A stretch of DNA of 64,000 nucleotides from a virus: IMG/VR virus record IMGVR_UViG_3300047310_000412, positions 1 through 64,000 of that record. One strand, written 5' to 3'. Below are positions 55,633-64,000 of the stretch, piece after piece. The translations under genes and the position numbers were made by a program. How positions within the stretch are numbered: the first letter of the stretch is position 1; every line of letters begins with the position of its first letter. The notes beneath the pieces are model-generated. The model saw only the letters and a program-made list of their open reading frames with translations. It was not told the DNA's origin and searched no databases.

Positions 55633-57135
55633 CTATTTCCTATCCCAGACGGTGTCGCCGTCATCCCAGGTGGTCTCGTCGCCGCCATCATCGCGTGCCA
55701 GTCCGGTGCCCCCGTCCCAGACCGTGCCGACACCAGGGATGTAGCCTTCACCAGGGGCCAGCATGACGCCCCAATACCCAGCATCCCAACCTTGCACCGA
55801 CGTGGACGCGGCATCCCAGGCAAAGAAGGGCTTGCCCGGTGTCGGTTGCAGCACATAAGCGCGCAGCGCGATACCCTCGGGGCGCAAATCCATCTGACCG
55901 GTCGTGAACAGCGACAACAGCACGATATCCGGTGCGCTCTCCGACAACAGACCGTAGAGCATGGTCATGTTGCCGTAGTCTTGAATGACAACCTTGAGGC
56001 CGGTGTACTGGAAGAGCGTGTCCCACGCCTCATAGGCTTTGGGGATCGAGCCGTCCCAGTGATTGGCGATAATGGTCGAATAGAGCAGAAGCCGGTAGTG
56101 ATAATCGTCCAGCCGCTGGAGCGCGTTGTCGGCGTCCATCGGCCCTTTCCAATTGGCTTGGTTCCAGCCTAAGCCTTCCTCGTCCCAGCTAAAATAGACG
56201 GCGGGAAGTTCGATCCAGCGGCTCTTGCCAATCCATTCCCCGGTGAAATCCTCCTGCTGACCGACACTGTAATCGAGGTCAAAAAGGCCCGGAATACCGG
56301 CGACAAGTTGCTGATCCCCGATCATCGCGCCAATGCTTTCCGCCACGGTTGCCATATAGCGGGGGCGCTGGTTGTGCTCGCTGGTGATCAGATTGAGATA
56401 ATCGATCGTGTTAAAAGTCGGGAACGGCAGCGGATAAGGCGGCAGCGGCACCGCAACTTCAGCAATTGCAAATGCCGCTCGCGCCCGCGCCGTGATCCTG
56501 CCGACGAGAATGTTTTGCCACGGTCCCGCGAAGCCAAATATCTGGGCGCGGCCCGCGATCCGTCCCGCCAGCGGCGCGACATAATAGGGACCAGTAAGAA
56601 GCCGCGTCTGGCTTCGGCTGGTGATCCTCCCCGAGAGGCTCAACGGCTCGGGCGAGATATGGGCGATACGCAGCCGTATCCGGCCTGACGCAATAATCCG
56701 GCCGGTCAGGAAAGTGGCGGGTATCGTGACAAGGATCGCATCCAGCATCCACGCTGATGACTTAGCGGTGATGCCGCCGCTCAAAATGGCGGTAAAGCTC
56801 GGTGGTCGAAGCTCGGTATAAGCGCGCGCGGTGACGCGCCCGTAAAGCATCCGCAGGATATTCGGCGGCGTATTAAAGATCAGCGGCAGCGCGCCGCCCG
56901 AACTGCGTGCGGTGACGCGGGCGATGAGATAAGGCGGGAACCGGCCGTGTATCTGCCCGCGTGCAGTGATCCGCCCGCTGAGATAAGGCGGCAGCACGCC
57001 AATGAATTGACTGATCGCGGTAATGCGGCCGGCCAGGACCGGCACATTAATACTTAGGACACGCCCGGCACTTCTCGCGGTGATAGTCCCCGCAAGATTA
57101 ACTTCTGCTAGCCCAGAGACAATCTCGTCAGCCAT
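55633..57135 (-). CDS. DUF2612-like baseplate/tail protein with ten N-terminal GRITAR repeats
   Basis: Encodes 500 residues. Residues 16-217 contain ten copies of a GRITAR-type motif (at about 16, 36, 54, 72, 99, 121, 145, 169, 191, 212), spaced 18-27 residues. From 244 a DUF2612-type domain begins: IDYLNLITSEHNQRPRYMAT, then WDEEGLGWNQANWKG, LLLYSTIIANHWDGS and VVIQDYGNMTMLYGLL. DUF2612 proteins occur next to baseplate J genes in phages. The last 60 residues have two WDxGxTxWD-type repeats. The repeat domain is not something I recognise. Confidence 0.75.
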   Translation of the reverse strand: MADEIVSGLAEVNLAGTITARSAGRVLSINVPVLAGRITAISQFIGVLPPYLSGRITARGQIHGRFPPYLIARVTARSSGGALPLIFNTPPNILRMLYGRVTARAYTELRPPSFTAILSGGITAKSSAWMLDAILVTIPATFLTGRIIASGRIRLRIAHISPEPLSLSGRITSRSQTRLLTGPYYVAPLAGRIAGRAQIFGFAGPWQNILVGRITARARAAFAIAEVAVPLPPYPLPFPTFNTIDYLNLITSEHNQRPRYMATVAESIGAMIGDQQLVAGIPGLFDLDYSVGQQEDFTGEWIGKSRWIELPAVYFSWDEEGLGWNQANWKGPMDADNALQRLDDYHYRLLLYSTIIANHWDGSIPKAYEAWDTLFQYTGLKVVIQDYGNMTMLYGLLSESAPDIVLLSLFTTGQMDLRPEGIALRAYVLQPTPGKPFFAWDAASTSVQGWDAGYWGVMLAPGEGYIPGVGTVWDGGTGLARDDGGDETTWDDGDTVWDRK

Positions 57136-57795
57136 CTACGCAAGCGTGATCGACAGTGAATTGGCAGGGAATGTCGCTTGCACATTGGCGATGATGCTTT
57201 GCGTGGCGACCTTGCGGACACTGCCATCGCCGCTGGTGATACTGTTGACCGCCAGCCCGCCTTGGGTCGTGGTGAAGGTGTCGGTCAGACTGTTGGCGAC
57301 AAGCAGCGCCCCGGTCAGACCGCCTTGATTGTAAGTCGGTGCAACGCCGCCATACTCGAGCGAGAACATCACCGTGTCGCCGTTGAGGAAATTATGCCGG
57401 GGCGATGTAATAACGGCCGGCGCGGCAGCGCTGACCGTGCAGGGTAACCACGCAAAGGCCCCGAAATAATCCCATGCCATGAGATTACCCGCCGTCGCCG
57501 CGTCGTAGATACCAAAAGCGAGGACCGTGCCCCAGCCTGCCGTCGAGACCGGAAAGACGATCGGGTTCGCGTTCTGGATAAGGCTCGGGGCCTGCGAACT
57601 GGGGGCTGACCAGTCGGTCGGTGCCGTGGCCACGCGTGAATAGGCTCCCCCGGCAACTTCGGTAAAGCCGGTCCCGTCATCCGCCCCTGCGGCGGTAAAA
57701 AGCGCCACATAGGCCGTGCGCAGCGCGAAGATCGCGGTCTTGCCGGTAATGTGACCAAGCACTCCTTGTGAAGTGTACGTCGTTAGCCCAGACAT
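57136..57795 (-). CDS. Phage tail protein
   Basis: Encodes 219 residues. TAYVALFTAAGADDGTGFTE near 27-46 followed by YSRVAT is a common start of phage tail fibre-like or tail-associated beta proteins; the rest is beta-rich and low in charge. It lies in the baseplate J, tail, fibre cluster. The exact role is unknown. Confidence 0.7.
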   Translation of the reverse strand: MSGLTTYTSQGVLGHITGKTAIFALRTAYVALFTAAGADDGTGFTEVAGGAYSRVATAPTDWSAPSSQAPSLIQNANPIVFPVSTAGWGTVLAFGIYDAATAGNLMAWDYFGAFAWLPCTVSAAAPAVITSPRHNFLNGDTVMFSLEYGGVAPTYNQGGLTGALLVANSLTDTFTTTQGGLAVNSITSGDGSVRKVATQSIIANVQATFPANSLSITLA

Positions 57796-57808
57796 GGTCT
57801 TGCTCCCC

Positions 57809-58987
57809 TTATGAGACAGTGACGGTGATCAAGTCGGCTTCACACATTGCCGCCTCGATAAACGAGATAGAAACATCGGCACTGGAAGGCGGCGCACCAT
57901 CGCGCGATTGCTGGACCAGTGTAACATCGTAGGTCAGCCCGTCCGGTTCCGGTAACTGCGTCGCCGCGATCAATTTGGAGATGTAGCTGTCGTAGCCGAT
58001 CGGCAGCGTCACCAAATAATTGATAACCTGATTGACGATTTCTGTCTCGATCGCCTGGGTGAAACCAGCAAGTGCCTTCAGATAAATGTTCACCCTGACC
58101 GGCACCATGATCAATTGGAAGAAATTGATCCTGGCCGGGATACCACGTATGTCATAGATGATGATCGACGTGGTGCCAAAAGTCGGACTGCCCGGCGTCT
58201 TGCGCAGCGCGATGGCGTTGGCGATAGCCTGGGCGTCGCCGCCCTGCACCACCACTGCCATCGAATAAGCCGGGATGCCGTTTACATCGGGCGCGTTGGT
58301 CGGGTTCTCGTAGACCATCACGCGCTGCACACCATAGAGATTTTCGATCGCGCCCTGGATGCCAAGCACCACCGTCTGCGAAGGATTAGCTGTCGATTGC
58401 GTCTGGCGGCGGCGCAACTGCGCATCGCTCTCGACCGGTGCGCCGACAAACGCCGCAGATACGTCGTTATTCACCGTCTGCCAGCCAGGGACCGGTGTCA
58501 AAATCTGCGTGATCGTACCGACATTAGCTACCACCGCGCCCAGCGTCGTACAGGTCGCTGTGACCGTGATTTCGCCCTCGGGAGGGATGATGATCCCGTC
58601 AGGCAACAGCCACTGCGTGCTGAGATTAAGATCGTCGCCGACAAGGCTACCGCCAATATTCGTCCCAGCCTGCCCGACACAGCGGACGGCAACCGTGCTA
58701 AAGGACGCCACCAAGCGGCGGATGCCGTTGATCTTAACCACCGAACTGAGGCCGCCGCCAACAGCATAAGAGGGGCTATAGGAGAGATAGGTCGCGGCGA
58801 CCGTCAGATTGGTGTCGTTGATCGCCTTGGCGATCACCGATAACCACTGCCCGTCCTGAGTATCCGGGTCAAGATCGACATCACTTCCATAGATCGCTTT
58901 GTACTGATCCTGCAAATAGACCAGAACATCAGTAAAGAGCGGGACAGTGACACCGTTGCCATCGATCACGGTAATCGGAAAAGCCAT
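57809..58987 (-). CDS. Baseplate J-like protein
   Basis: Encodes 392 residues. The start VIDGNGVTVPLFTDVLVYLQ with YKAIYGSDVDLDPDTQDGQW, then AGTNIGGSLV and a domain with VYENPTNAPDVNGIPAYSMA-like sequence, are typical of gpJ/BppJ baseplate wedge proteins of contractile-tailed phages. It links the baseplate hub to the wedge. Its presence argues for a myovirus-like particle. Confidence 0.88.
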   Translation of the reverse strand: MAFPITVIDGNGVTVPLFTDVLVYLQDQYKAIYGSDVDLDPDTQDGQWLSVIAKAINDTNLTVAATYLSYSPSYAVGGGLSSVVKINGIRRLVASFSTVAVRCVGQAGTNIGGSLVGDDLNLSTQWLLPDGIIIPPEGEITVTATCTTLGAVVANVGTITQILTPVPGWQTVNNDVSAAFVGAPVESDAQLRRRQTQSTANPSQTVVLGIQGAIENLYGVQRVMVYENPTNAPDVNGIPAYSMAVVVQGGDAQAIANAIALRKTPGSPTFGTTSIIIYDIRGIPARINFFQLIMVPVRVNIYLKALAGFTQAIETEIVNQVINYLVTLPIGYDSYISKLIAATQLPEPDGLTYDVTLVQQSRDGAPPSSADVSISFIEAAMCEADLITVTVS

Positions 58988-58993
58988 CGCTTT

Positions 58994-59488
58994 TTACCTC
59001 GCTGGCAAGCGCCGCAACAGCGGGGGAACAGGCCAGCCTTGGGGCATGCGCGGGGCCGGGGCAACAGCCACATTGATCGCCGGCTGTGCCGTTTCAGTCT
59101 GCTGGTTGATAGCCAGTTCGAACTGACGGCCATAGATCGTGTCGATCGTCGCGCCAACCGCAAACGCCCGCGTGTCCGGATCGACCGCGCTGTAGTAATT
59201 ATTCAGCGTGAACACGCCGTCAGTCGTGACAATGCGTTCGCGGATCGCGGCGTCCCGCGACAATTGCGTGTGGACACCTAAAATCCGGCCCTGCCGTACC
59301 ACCAGATCATTGAGCGGGAAACCGCCCCATGGAGTTCCAGCGGTGGTGTCGAGAAACCATTCACCCGTGAACAGCAAGAGGCGCGTCATAACCGATTGCC
59401 CGACGCCTTCCGGCTGGTCATGCCAGAAATCGCCCGCACTGTGGCCGAACTGCATGTCCCGATTGGCGTCGAGCTTTCGGTAGCGCAT
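58994..59488 (-). CDS. Small baseplate/tail protein
   Basis: Encodes 164 residues from the ATG giving MRYRKLDANRDMQFGHSAGDFW; it overlaps the stop of the upstream gene (TAATG). FLDTTAGTPWGG with a W-rich middle is often found in proteins encoded next to baseplate J. Likely a gp25- or wedge-type component; the exact family is not proven by eye. Confidence 0.65.
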   Translation of the reverse strand: MRYRKLDANRDMQFGHSAGDFWHDQPEGVGQSVMTRLLLFTGEWFLDTTAGTPWGGFPLNDLVVRQGRILGVHTQLSRDAAIRERIVTTDGVFTLNNYYSAVDPDTRAFAVGATIDTIYGRQFELAINQQTETAQPAINVAVAPAPRMPQGWPVPPLLRRLPAR

Positions 59489-59688
59489 TAGTTGGGCATC
59501 GACGGCGGGGGCATGCCGATCTGGTCCACGCCATTCTGCGGCATTTGCTGCTGCAACTGGTTGCTGATCGACTGGATCAGCGGCGCGGCCAGTTCGTAAG
59601 GGGCCTTGACCAAGGCCGCCATCACACCATTCCACTGCTGAGCTTCGAGGCTGATGTTAAGCTGTGTCGTCGGTGAAATCGGGTCCAT
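59488..59688 (-). CDS. Small structural protein
   Basis: Encodes 66 residues (MDPISPTTQLNISLEAQQWN..., then helical Gln-rich tail ending PPPSMPN). Likely a tail assembly part; no family assigned. Confidence 0.5.
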   Translation of the reverse strand: MDPISPTTQLNISLEAQQWNGVMAALVKAPYELAAPLIQSISNQLQQQMPQNGVDQIGMPPPSMPN

Positions 59689-59709
59689 CGCTCTTCCTCC
59701 TCCTGGGGT

Positions 59710-59991
59710 TTACTTCCTGACATCCAAAGCCGTTAACTCTTGGTCGATCGCCTCGTTGCGTGCATAGAGCGCGGCCAGTGCCTGCACTACCAGATCGGGC
59801 GGATTGGGCGGCGGCAACGGGATCGAAACTGCCACTTGCAGCGTCGGCGGTGGATCATCCGTTGGCGTCGGCGGATTGATCACTAGCATACTGAGCGTGC
59901 CGCCTCTATTCAGATAATCGATTGCCATCTGAACCTGTTGCTGCTCCAGATAAAGCGCGTGGACTTGCGGGATATTGCTGTAATCGGTCAT
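59710..59991 (-). CDS. Small structural protein, paralogue family
   Basis: Encodes 93 residues. [21 protein letters not shown], then a GGTLSM segment and Pro-rich middle, parallel the N-terminus of the protein at 59988 and, less closely, the one at 52850. Its ATG overlaps the stop of the 59988 gene. Confidence 0.6.
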   Translation of the reverse strand: MTDYSNIPQVHALYLEQQQVQMAIDYLNRGGTLSMLVINPPTPTDDPPPTLQVAVSIPLPPPNPPDLVVQALAALYARNEAIDQELTALDVRK

Positions 59992-60602
59992 GCGTGCCCC
60001 CGGCTAGCTGGTGGTGCGGTAACAACGACACTATTCGACGGCGGTGCTGTAGTTGTACCGATCGCATTGCTCGCCGTCACCGTGCAGCCGATAGTCTGCC
60101 CGACATCGGCAAAGCTGATCGGATAAAGTGATGCGTTGGTTCCTATCAGCGTGCCGTCATCCTTCGCCCACTGATAGGCGTAGGTAGCTGGCGATTGCTG
60201 CATGTTGTTCCAATTCCCCATGGTGCAGGTCAGATTATTGCCGGCCTGCTCGACATAAGGGACATCGACATTCTCAGGCGGATCGGTGATCGGCGGCGGC
60301 GGCGGACCGACATCGTAAGTGGCAAGTTCATCGACAATATTCTGCTGCCGCGTCGTCAGCCAATCGTTGAGCGCATTGATCATCTCATCCGACAACGGCT
60401 CGGTGACCTGGATATTGACCGACATCATCATCGTCGTCGGAAGAGGAGGAGGCATCCCATCGAGCGCAGGCGGCGGGACCGGCGGCGCAATCGTGAAATT
60501 CGACATGGTGCCGCCGGCAGCGAGCATGTCGAGCGCCTGTTGCGTTCGCTCGCTCTCACCGTGCAGCGTCGTGACAGTCGGGATGTCGGCGTAATCGGTC
60601 AT
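59988..60602 (-). CDS. Structural protein with C-terminal Ig-like domain
   Basis: Encodes 204 residues. The N-terminus ([20 protein letters not shown], then GGTMSNFTI) belongs to the same paralogue family as the 59710 protein. Residues about 110-195 look like an Ig-like fold ([24 protein letters not shown] and a [10 protein letters not shown] strand), as in many phage decoration proteins. Probably mounted on the tail. Overlaps the fibre gene upstream by ATGA. Confidence 0.65.
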   Translation of the reverse strand: MTDYADIPTVTTLHGESERTQQALDMLAAGGTMSNFTIAPPVPPPALDGMPPPLPTTMMMSVNIQVTEPLSDEMINALNDWLTTRQQNIVDELATYDVGPPPPPITDPPENVDVPYVEQAGNNLTCTMGNWNNMQQSPATYAYQWAKDDGTLIGTNASLYPISFADVGQTIGCTVTASNAIGTTTAPPSNSVVVTAPPASRGHA

Positions 60603-62926
60603 GCGCGGGCCTCCTTCAAACTGGCTACTTCAGCAGCCAGTTCTTTTACCGCATTGATGAGCGCGGCGGTAATTTGCGCGTAATCGATGGCCAAGCGCGG
60701 CTCATCGCCTAAATTGGTCTCGATCAACTTTACAGCTTGCGGCAGGACCGTCTGAACTTCCTGGGCGATCAAGCCAAGCTCCTCGCGATCCGGTGTCGCG
60801 CGGCGGCGAAAGGTCTTAGGGACCAGACCAAGAATACAAACGAGACCGATATCGCTGGCGGCAATGTTGATTTTTAACCGCTCATCCGAATAGGCATTAA
60901 AGGCCGATGCCGTCATCGCGCCGTTGCCGGCGTAGAACACCGAGTCACCCGCCCCGCTACCAGACCAAAAGGCATTGATGACGCCCCCGGAGTAGCAAAG
61001 ATACCGCCCGCCATTGCACTGGTAGTCTCCAGCGGCTCCAACAGTACCGTGGGACTGAAGTGATCCCGCAATGCAGGCATTGGGGCAGTTCAGTTGGTTG
61101 CCGGAATTGATGTTTCCCGCGTTCCAGATATCGCCGCGTGAATAGAGACCGGCAGCATGTACAACTTGGTCGAAGTAAGCGTAGCCGCTGTTGTTGTAGA
61201 GGCGATTGCCACCAAAATAGAGACTGCCGTTGGTCTGAAGATCACCATCGGTGTGGAACGAATTTGTTGTCCACCACCAGCCGCTATTGTTGTGAACCTG
61301 CAATCCTGCGAGATAGAAATAGTTATTACAAGTAATATTGTTGGCTTGGAAATCACTATCAGTATGGATCGGGTTCGGCGTCCACCACCAGCCGCCGTTG
61401 TTCCACCATTGGCATCCTCCAATAAAGAAGCTGCCACTCGAATAGACATTGCCGCCAGTGAAAGACCCAGGACAGGAGCAGTTCCCGCCACCATCCGCAA
61501 AGAAGATACGTGCGCCGCCGTAGTTGCGCATCTCGACGCCGATGTTGGCGCTCCCCGGCTTGAGGATCAGATAATTGCCGTCACCGTAGACCAGCGGCCC
61601 GCCAGAGCCATTGACCGGTTGCCCGCCGGAACTGTTGAGCCAAAGATACTGGCCCGCACAATAGTAGTTTCCGGCACAGTTGAAGTTATTACGCGAGTAT
61701 ATGTCGTAGACATTGACCGATCCGCCGACATAGAACGAGCTATCGCACTGTACCGGCCCCGGAAATTCGATATTCCCCCAAACGCCTGCCGACGCTCGGT
61801 AGTAGCCGATCTGTGCCCAGTTTGCCGAGGTCTCGGGCTTGAAGGTAAGAAAGGAATTTCTATCGCTCTTGTAGACCGTGAGGCTGTCGCCCCCATCAGC
61901 CCCCTGGACCGCGATAGCGTTAGACTGAACCGGCCCGTTTGACTCCAGGCGAACCGGGCCGCCACGATAATGCGTGCTGCGGTTGGTCTCACTGAAGTAC
62001 AATTCGTTGTTGGTGTAGAAAGTGCAGATAGTCTGCGCCGCCCCGGTAGTATCCTTGGCTTGCAAATACGTGCCGTTGTTCATCACGACGTAGCCGTTGG
62101 GGTACACCGAAAGCAGATCGCTCGTGCCGGTGTTCCACAGACGGGCAATATTGCTCGTGGCGTACCAACCCCAAGAGGAAGTTCCGGTACGATCGGCAAA
62201 CAAGAGAATGGCGTTGCTGCCTGCGGAAGAGATACTGTTGCCAGCGCTGATATTGCCGGGCAGTGTCAGATTGCCGGTCCCGCTCAGTGTCATCATTATC
62301 GCGGTGCCGGCAAACCACTGAAACTGCGCGGTGCTGCCGGGGACCGAAAACCACAGTGTGCCGCTTGCCATACCAAGGGCATAGTCAACGGCGGCACCAC
62401 CAAGGCCATCCCACAACGTGAATTTAGTCCCCGGAGAGCGCGTGGTGAAGGTCGGATTACCCAGACCGACATTGTTGAAGTGAATTAAATTCGACGTGCC
62501 GTTATTGGCTGAAATTAGTCCCGGCGCGGTCGTCCAGTCAGTCGCGACAAAATGGCCGGCCCCGTCGCTGTACTGGATTTGCCCAGCGGTGCCCACCGAT
62601 GTCGATGTTCCCTGCGGGCCGATCGGCCCCTGCGAGCCGACTGGCCCCTGTATCCCCTGCGGCCCCTGTGGGCCGGTCGGTCCCGGCACTGTCGAGGTGG
62701 GGCCTACTGGACCCTGCACGCCGGTATTTCCGGTCGAACCCTTTGGCCCGACTGGACCCTGGATACCCTGTGGCCCCTGTGGCCCCTGTGGGCCGGGCGG
62801 CCCTTGATAGGCGCTCTGGGTGGAATAGGCCTCCCATTTCTGGCCATCCCATTTCCACGTGTCACCAGCGGTCGCGTCGCTGAACATCTGGCCGTTGGTT
62901 GGATTGGCTGGGAAGTCAAGAGACAT
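60599..62926 (-). CDS. Tail fibre with collagen-like stalk and S74 domain
   Basis: Encodes 775 residues. An N-terminal domain of about 40 residues ([20 protein letters not shown], common in phage fibres) leads to two blocks of Gly-X-Y triplets (about residues 42-105), a long Gly/Asn-rich shaft with regularly spaced WWW/WWT stretches, and a C-terminal S74 domain ([10 protein letters not shown], then [14 protein letters not shown]). Collagen-like blocks probably form the trimeric stalk. It overlaps both neighbours. Confidence 0.9.
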   Translation of the reverse strand: MSLDFPANPTNGQMFSDATAGDTWKWDGQKWEAYSTQSAYQGPPGPQGPQGPQGIQGPVGPKGSTGNTGVQGPVGPTSTVPGPTGPQGPQGIQGPVGSQGPIGPQGTSTSVGTAGQIQYSDGAGHFVATDWTTAPGLISANNGTSNLIHFNNVGLGNPTFTTRSPGTKFTLWDGLGGAAVDYALGMASGTLWFSVPGSTAQFQWFAGTAIMMTLSGTGNLTLPGNISAGNSISSAGSNAILLFADRTGTSSWGWYATSNIARLWNTGTSDLLSVYPNGYVVMNNGTYLQAKDTTGAAQTICTFYTNNELYFSETNRSTHYRGGPVRLESNGPVQSNAIAVQGADGGDSLTVYKSDRNSFLTFKPETSANWAQIGYYRASAGVWGNIEFPGPVQCDSSFYVGGSVNVYDIYSRNNFNCAGNYYCAGQYLWLNSSGGQPVNGSGGPLVYGDGNYLILKPGSANIGVEMRNYGGARIFFADGGGNCSCPGSFTGGNVYSSGSFFIGGCQWWNNGGWWWTPNPIHTDSDFQANNITCNNYFYLAGLQVHNNSGWWWTTNSFHTDGDLQTNGSLYFGGNRLYNNSGYAYFDQVVHAAGLYSRGDIWNAGNINSGNQLNCPNACIAGSLQSHGTVGAAGDYQCNGGRYLCYSGGVINAFWSGSGAGDSVFYAGNGAMTASAFNAYSDERLKINIAASDIGLVCILGLVPKTFRRRATPDREELGLIAQEVQTVLPQAVKLIETNLGDEPRLAIDYAQITAALINAVKELAAEVASLKEARA

Positions 62927-64000
62927 ATCTTGCCTCCAAGGCCTCGACGCGCGCCGTCAGCGCACTATTGCTGGCGGCAAGCTCCTGGCAGGCTTTCCAG
63001 AGGACCGCCACAAGCTCGGTCTTATCGACCGCCTCATGCTCGCCGTCGCGGTGGTAGCCGCCCCAATCCTCGCCGATGACCGTCGCCACCTCGTCGGCGA
63101 CAAAGCCATAATGCACTCGGTTGTCGGGGACTTTGTCTTGACGCCAGCGAAATTGAACGGCGCGTAGCGCGCTGATCTTCTCCAAGGCCGGCGACAGTTC
63201 CGCGATGTCGGTTTTCAAATTACGGCTAGACGAACCCGGATAGCCAAGCGAATAGACATTGCCCCAGGCTTGGCCGTTCATACCGCAATTGGCGCTGTTG
63301 CCGGTAACAGGAGCGAAGTTTAGGTTGGTAAACTGGAACATATTACCGGCGGCGCTATGCCAGAGATAAGCCCAATCACTGCTGGCGTACCAGCCAAAGT
63401 TGTTGGGTGCGTTGCGGTTGTCGAACGAAAGCATCGCCGAACTACCAACGGTATGATATGACTGCGCCTGGGACCCGCCGTTGATAGTTTCGACGCCGTT
63501 GACCGTGACCGCCGCTAGGCTTGATGCTCCGTTGACAGTAAGCCCACCACCTATGGAGCAAGCACCATCTGCGTGCAGACCGGCGTAAGAATACAAACCA
63601 TTGCCACCGGCAAGAACACCAGCAGCTACGTAAAACCAGCCGTTGTTGTAAATATCCATACCGTTAAGATTGAAATGGCCTTGAACAGTTAATTGTCCAC
63701 CTACGATAACTTGGTTTCCAGTGTTATTACCGTTGAGCCAAATAGTGGTGTTACTTTCAATGTGGGCGTTGCCATCATCGAATATCTGGAGATAATTGCC
63801 GCCGTTGTTACATTGGATGATGTTGCTGGCACTGCTATTGGTCATCGTGAGGCCGGTATTGCAGTACACCCCGTGACCAAATGTTATGTTACCGTTGGAG
63901 AGAGTTACAGTGAGGGGGCGAAGCCCGTTCCAATTACCCCAAGCATCGTTTACAGCGGTCAGCAGCAGATACATATTCGCCGTGTCGGTGTACCACATCG
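62916..64000 (-). CDS. Tail fibre with S74 domain, N-terminus cut by window edge
   Basis: About 360 C-terminal residues are visible; an ATG at 63998 exists, but the frame is still open at the window edge and the sequence before it looks like the middle of a fibre. Ends in an S74 domain ([18 protein letters not shown], then [15 protein letters not shown]) like its two partners. The upstream shaft is Gly/Asn-rich beta sequence. Third S74 fibre in the cluster. Confidence 0.88.
   Translation of the reverse strand, partial: MWYTDTANMYLLLTAVNDAWGNWNGLRPLTVTLSNGNITFGHGVYCNTGLTMTNSSASNIIQCNNGGNYLQIFDDGNAHIESNTTIWLNGNNTGNQVIVGGQLTVQGHFNLNGMDIYNNGWFYVAAGVLAGGNGLYSYAGLHADGACSIGGGLTVNGASSLAAVTVNGVETINGGSQAQSYHTVGSSAMLSFDNRNAPNNFGWYASSDWAYLWHSAAGNMFQFTNLNFAPVTGNSANCGMNGQAWGNVYSLGYPGSSSRNLKTDIAELSPALEKISALRAVQFRWRQDKVPDNRVHYGFVADEVATVIGEDWGGYHRDGEHEAVDKTELVAVLWKACQELAASNSALTARVEALEARYVS

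Noticed and set aside
1-64000. CRISPR array, insertion sequence or integrase
   Set aside because: No spaced direct-repeat array, no transposase or integrase motif seen; the only mobile trace is the AP2 remnant.

Overview
This window reads as part of a large tailed phage genome (Caudoviricetes). It carries a phage DNA-replication and recombination module, a one-strand block of many tiny overlapping genes, and a tail/baseplate module with fibres that end in Peptidase_S74-type chaperone domains. Baseplate J suggests a contractile, myovirus-like tail. DNA is GC-rich. The host is probably an alphaproteobacterium or another proteobacterium with an exosortase system, because the phage carries two secreted proteins with PEP-CTERM sorting signals. 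Terminase, capsid, portal and lysis genes were not seen, so they presumably lie outside.

Layout. (1) Bases 1-21268, minus strand: replication, repair and nucleotide genes. In order of transcription: ParB-domain protein, NusG homologue, B12-dependent ribonucleotide reductase, DpdA-like DNA transglycosylase, sliding clamp, UDG-DNA polymerase fusion, clamp loader, gp32-like SSB, RecA/UvsX-like recombinase, PD-(D/E)XK-like nuclease, SbcD- and SbcC-like pair, tRNA-His, QueE, DnaB-like helicase, and an SF2 helicase cut by the window edge. (2) 21549-24305, mainly plus strand: three unknown genes and a ribbon-helix-helix regulator. (3) 24235-26184, minus strand: a collagen-like protein and small genes. 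(4) About 26200-26882: no convincing gene, but a chain of strong hairpins ending in an intrinsic terminator, a candidate large structured RNA. (5) 26924-52050, plus strand: some 55 mostly small genes, including an amidoligase, a gamma-glutamylcyclotransferase-like protein, TOPRIM primase, QueC, a HAD nucleotidase, an ATP-dependent ligase, many zinc-knuckle and membrane microproteins, and the PEP-CTERM pair. (6) 52531-64000, minus strand: tail and baseplate genes.

How it fits together. QueE, QueC and DpdA indicate that guanine in the phage DNA may be replaced by a 7-deazaguanine. Helicase, primase, polymerase, clamp, loader and SSB form a nearly complete replisome, and the RecA/SbcCD set supports recombination-dependent replication. 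Thirteen plus-strand promoters share one architecture: a TTGACA-like -35, exactly 17 bp, then TATATG or TATATA. Four of them also carry a GGAAA-N3-TTTCC palindrome just downstream, and two of those four drive the amidoligase and the GGCT-like gene, so these two look co-regulated. A second motif, GGGGTATA, precedes several other transcription units.

All functions are read from motifs by eye; no database search was run.
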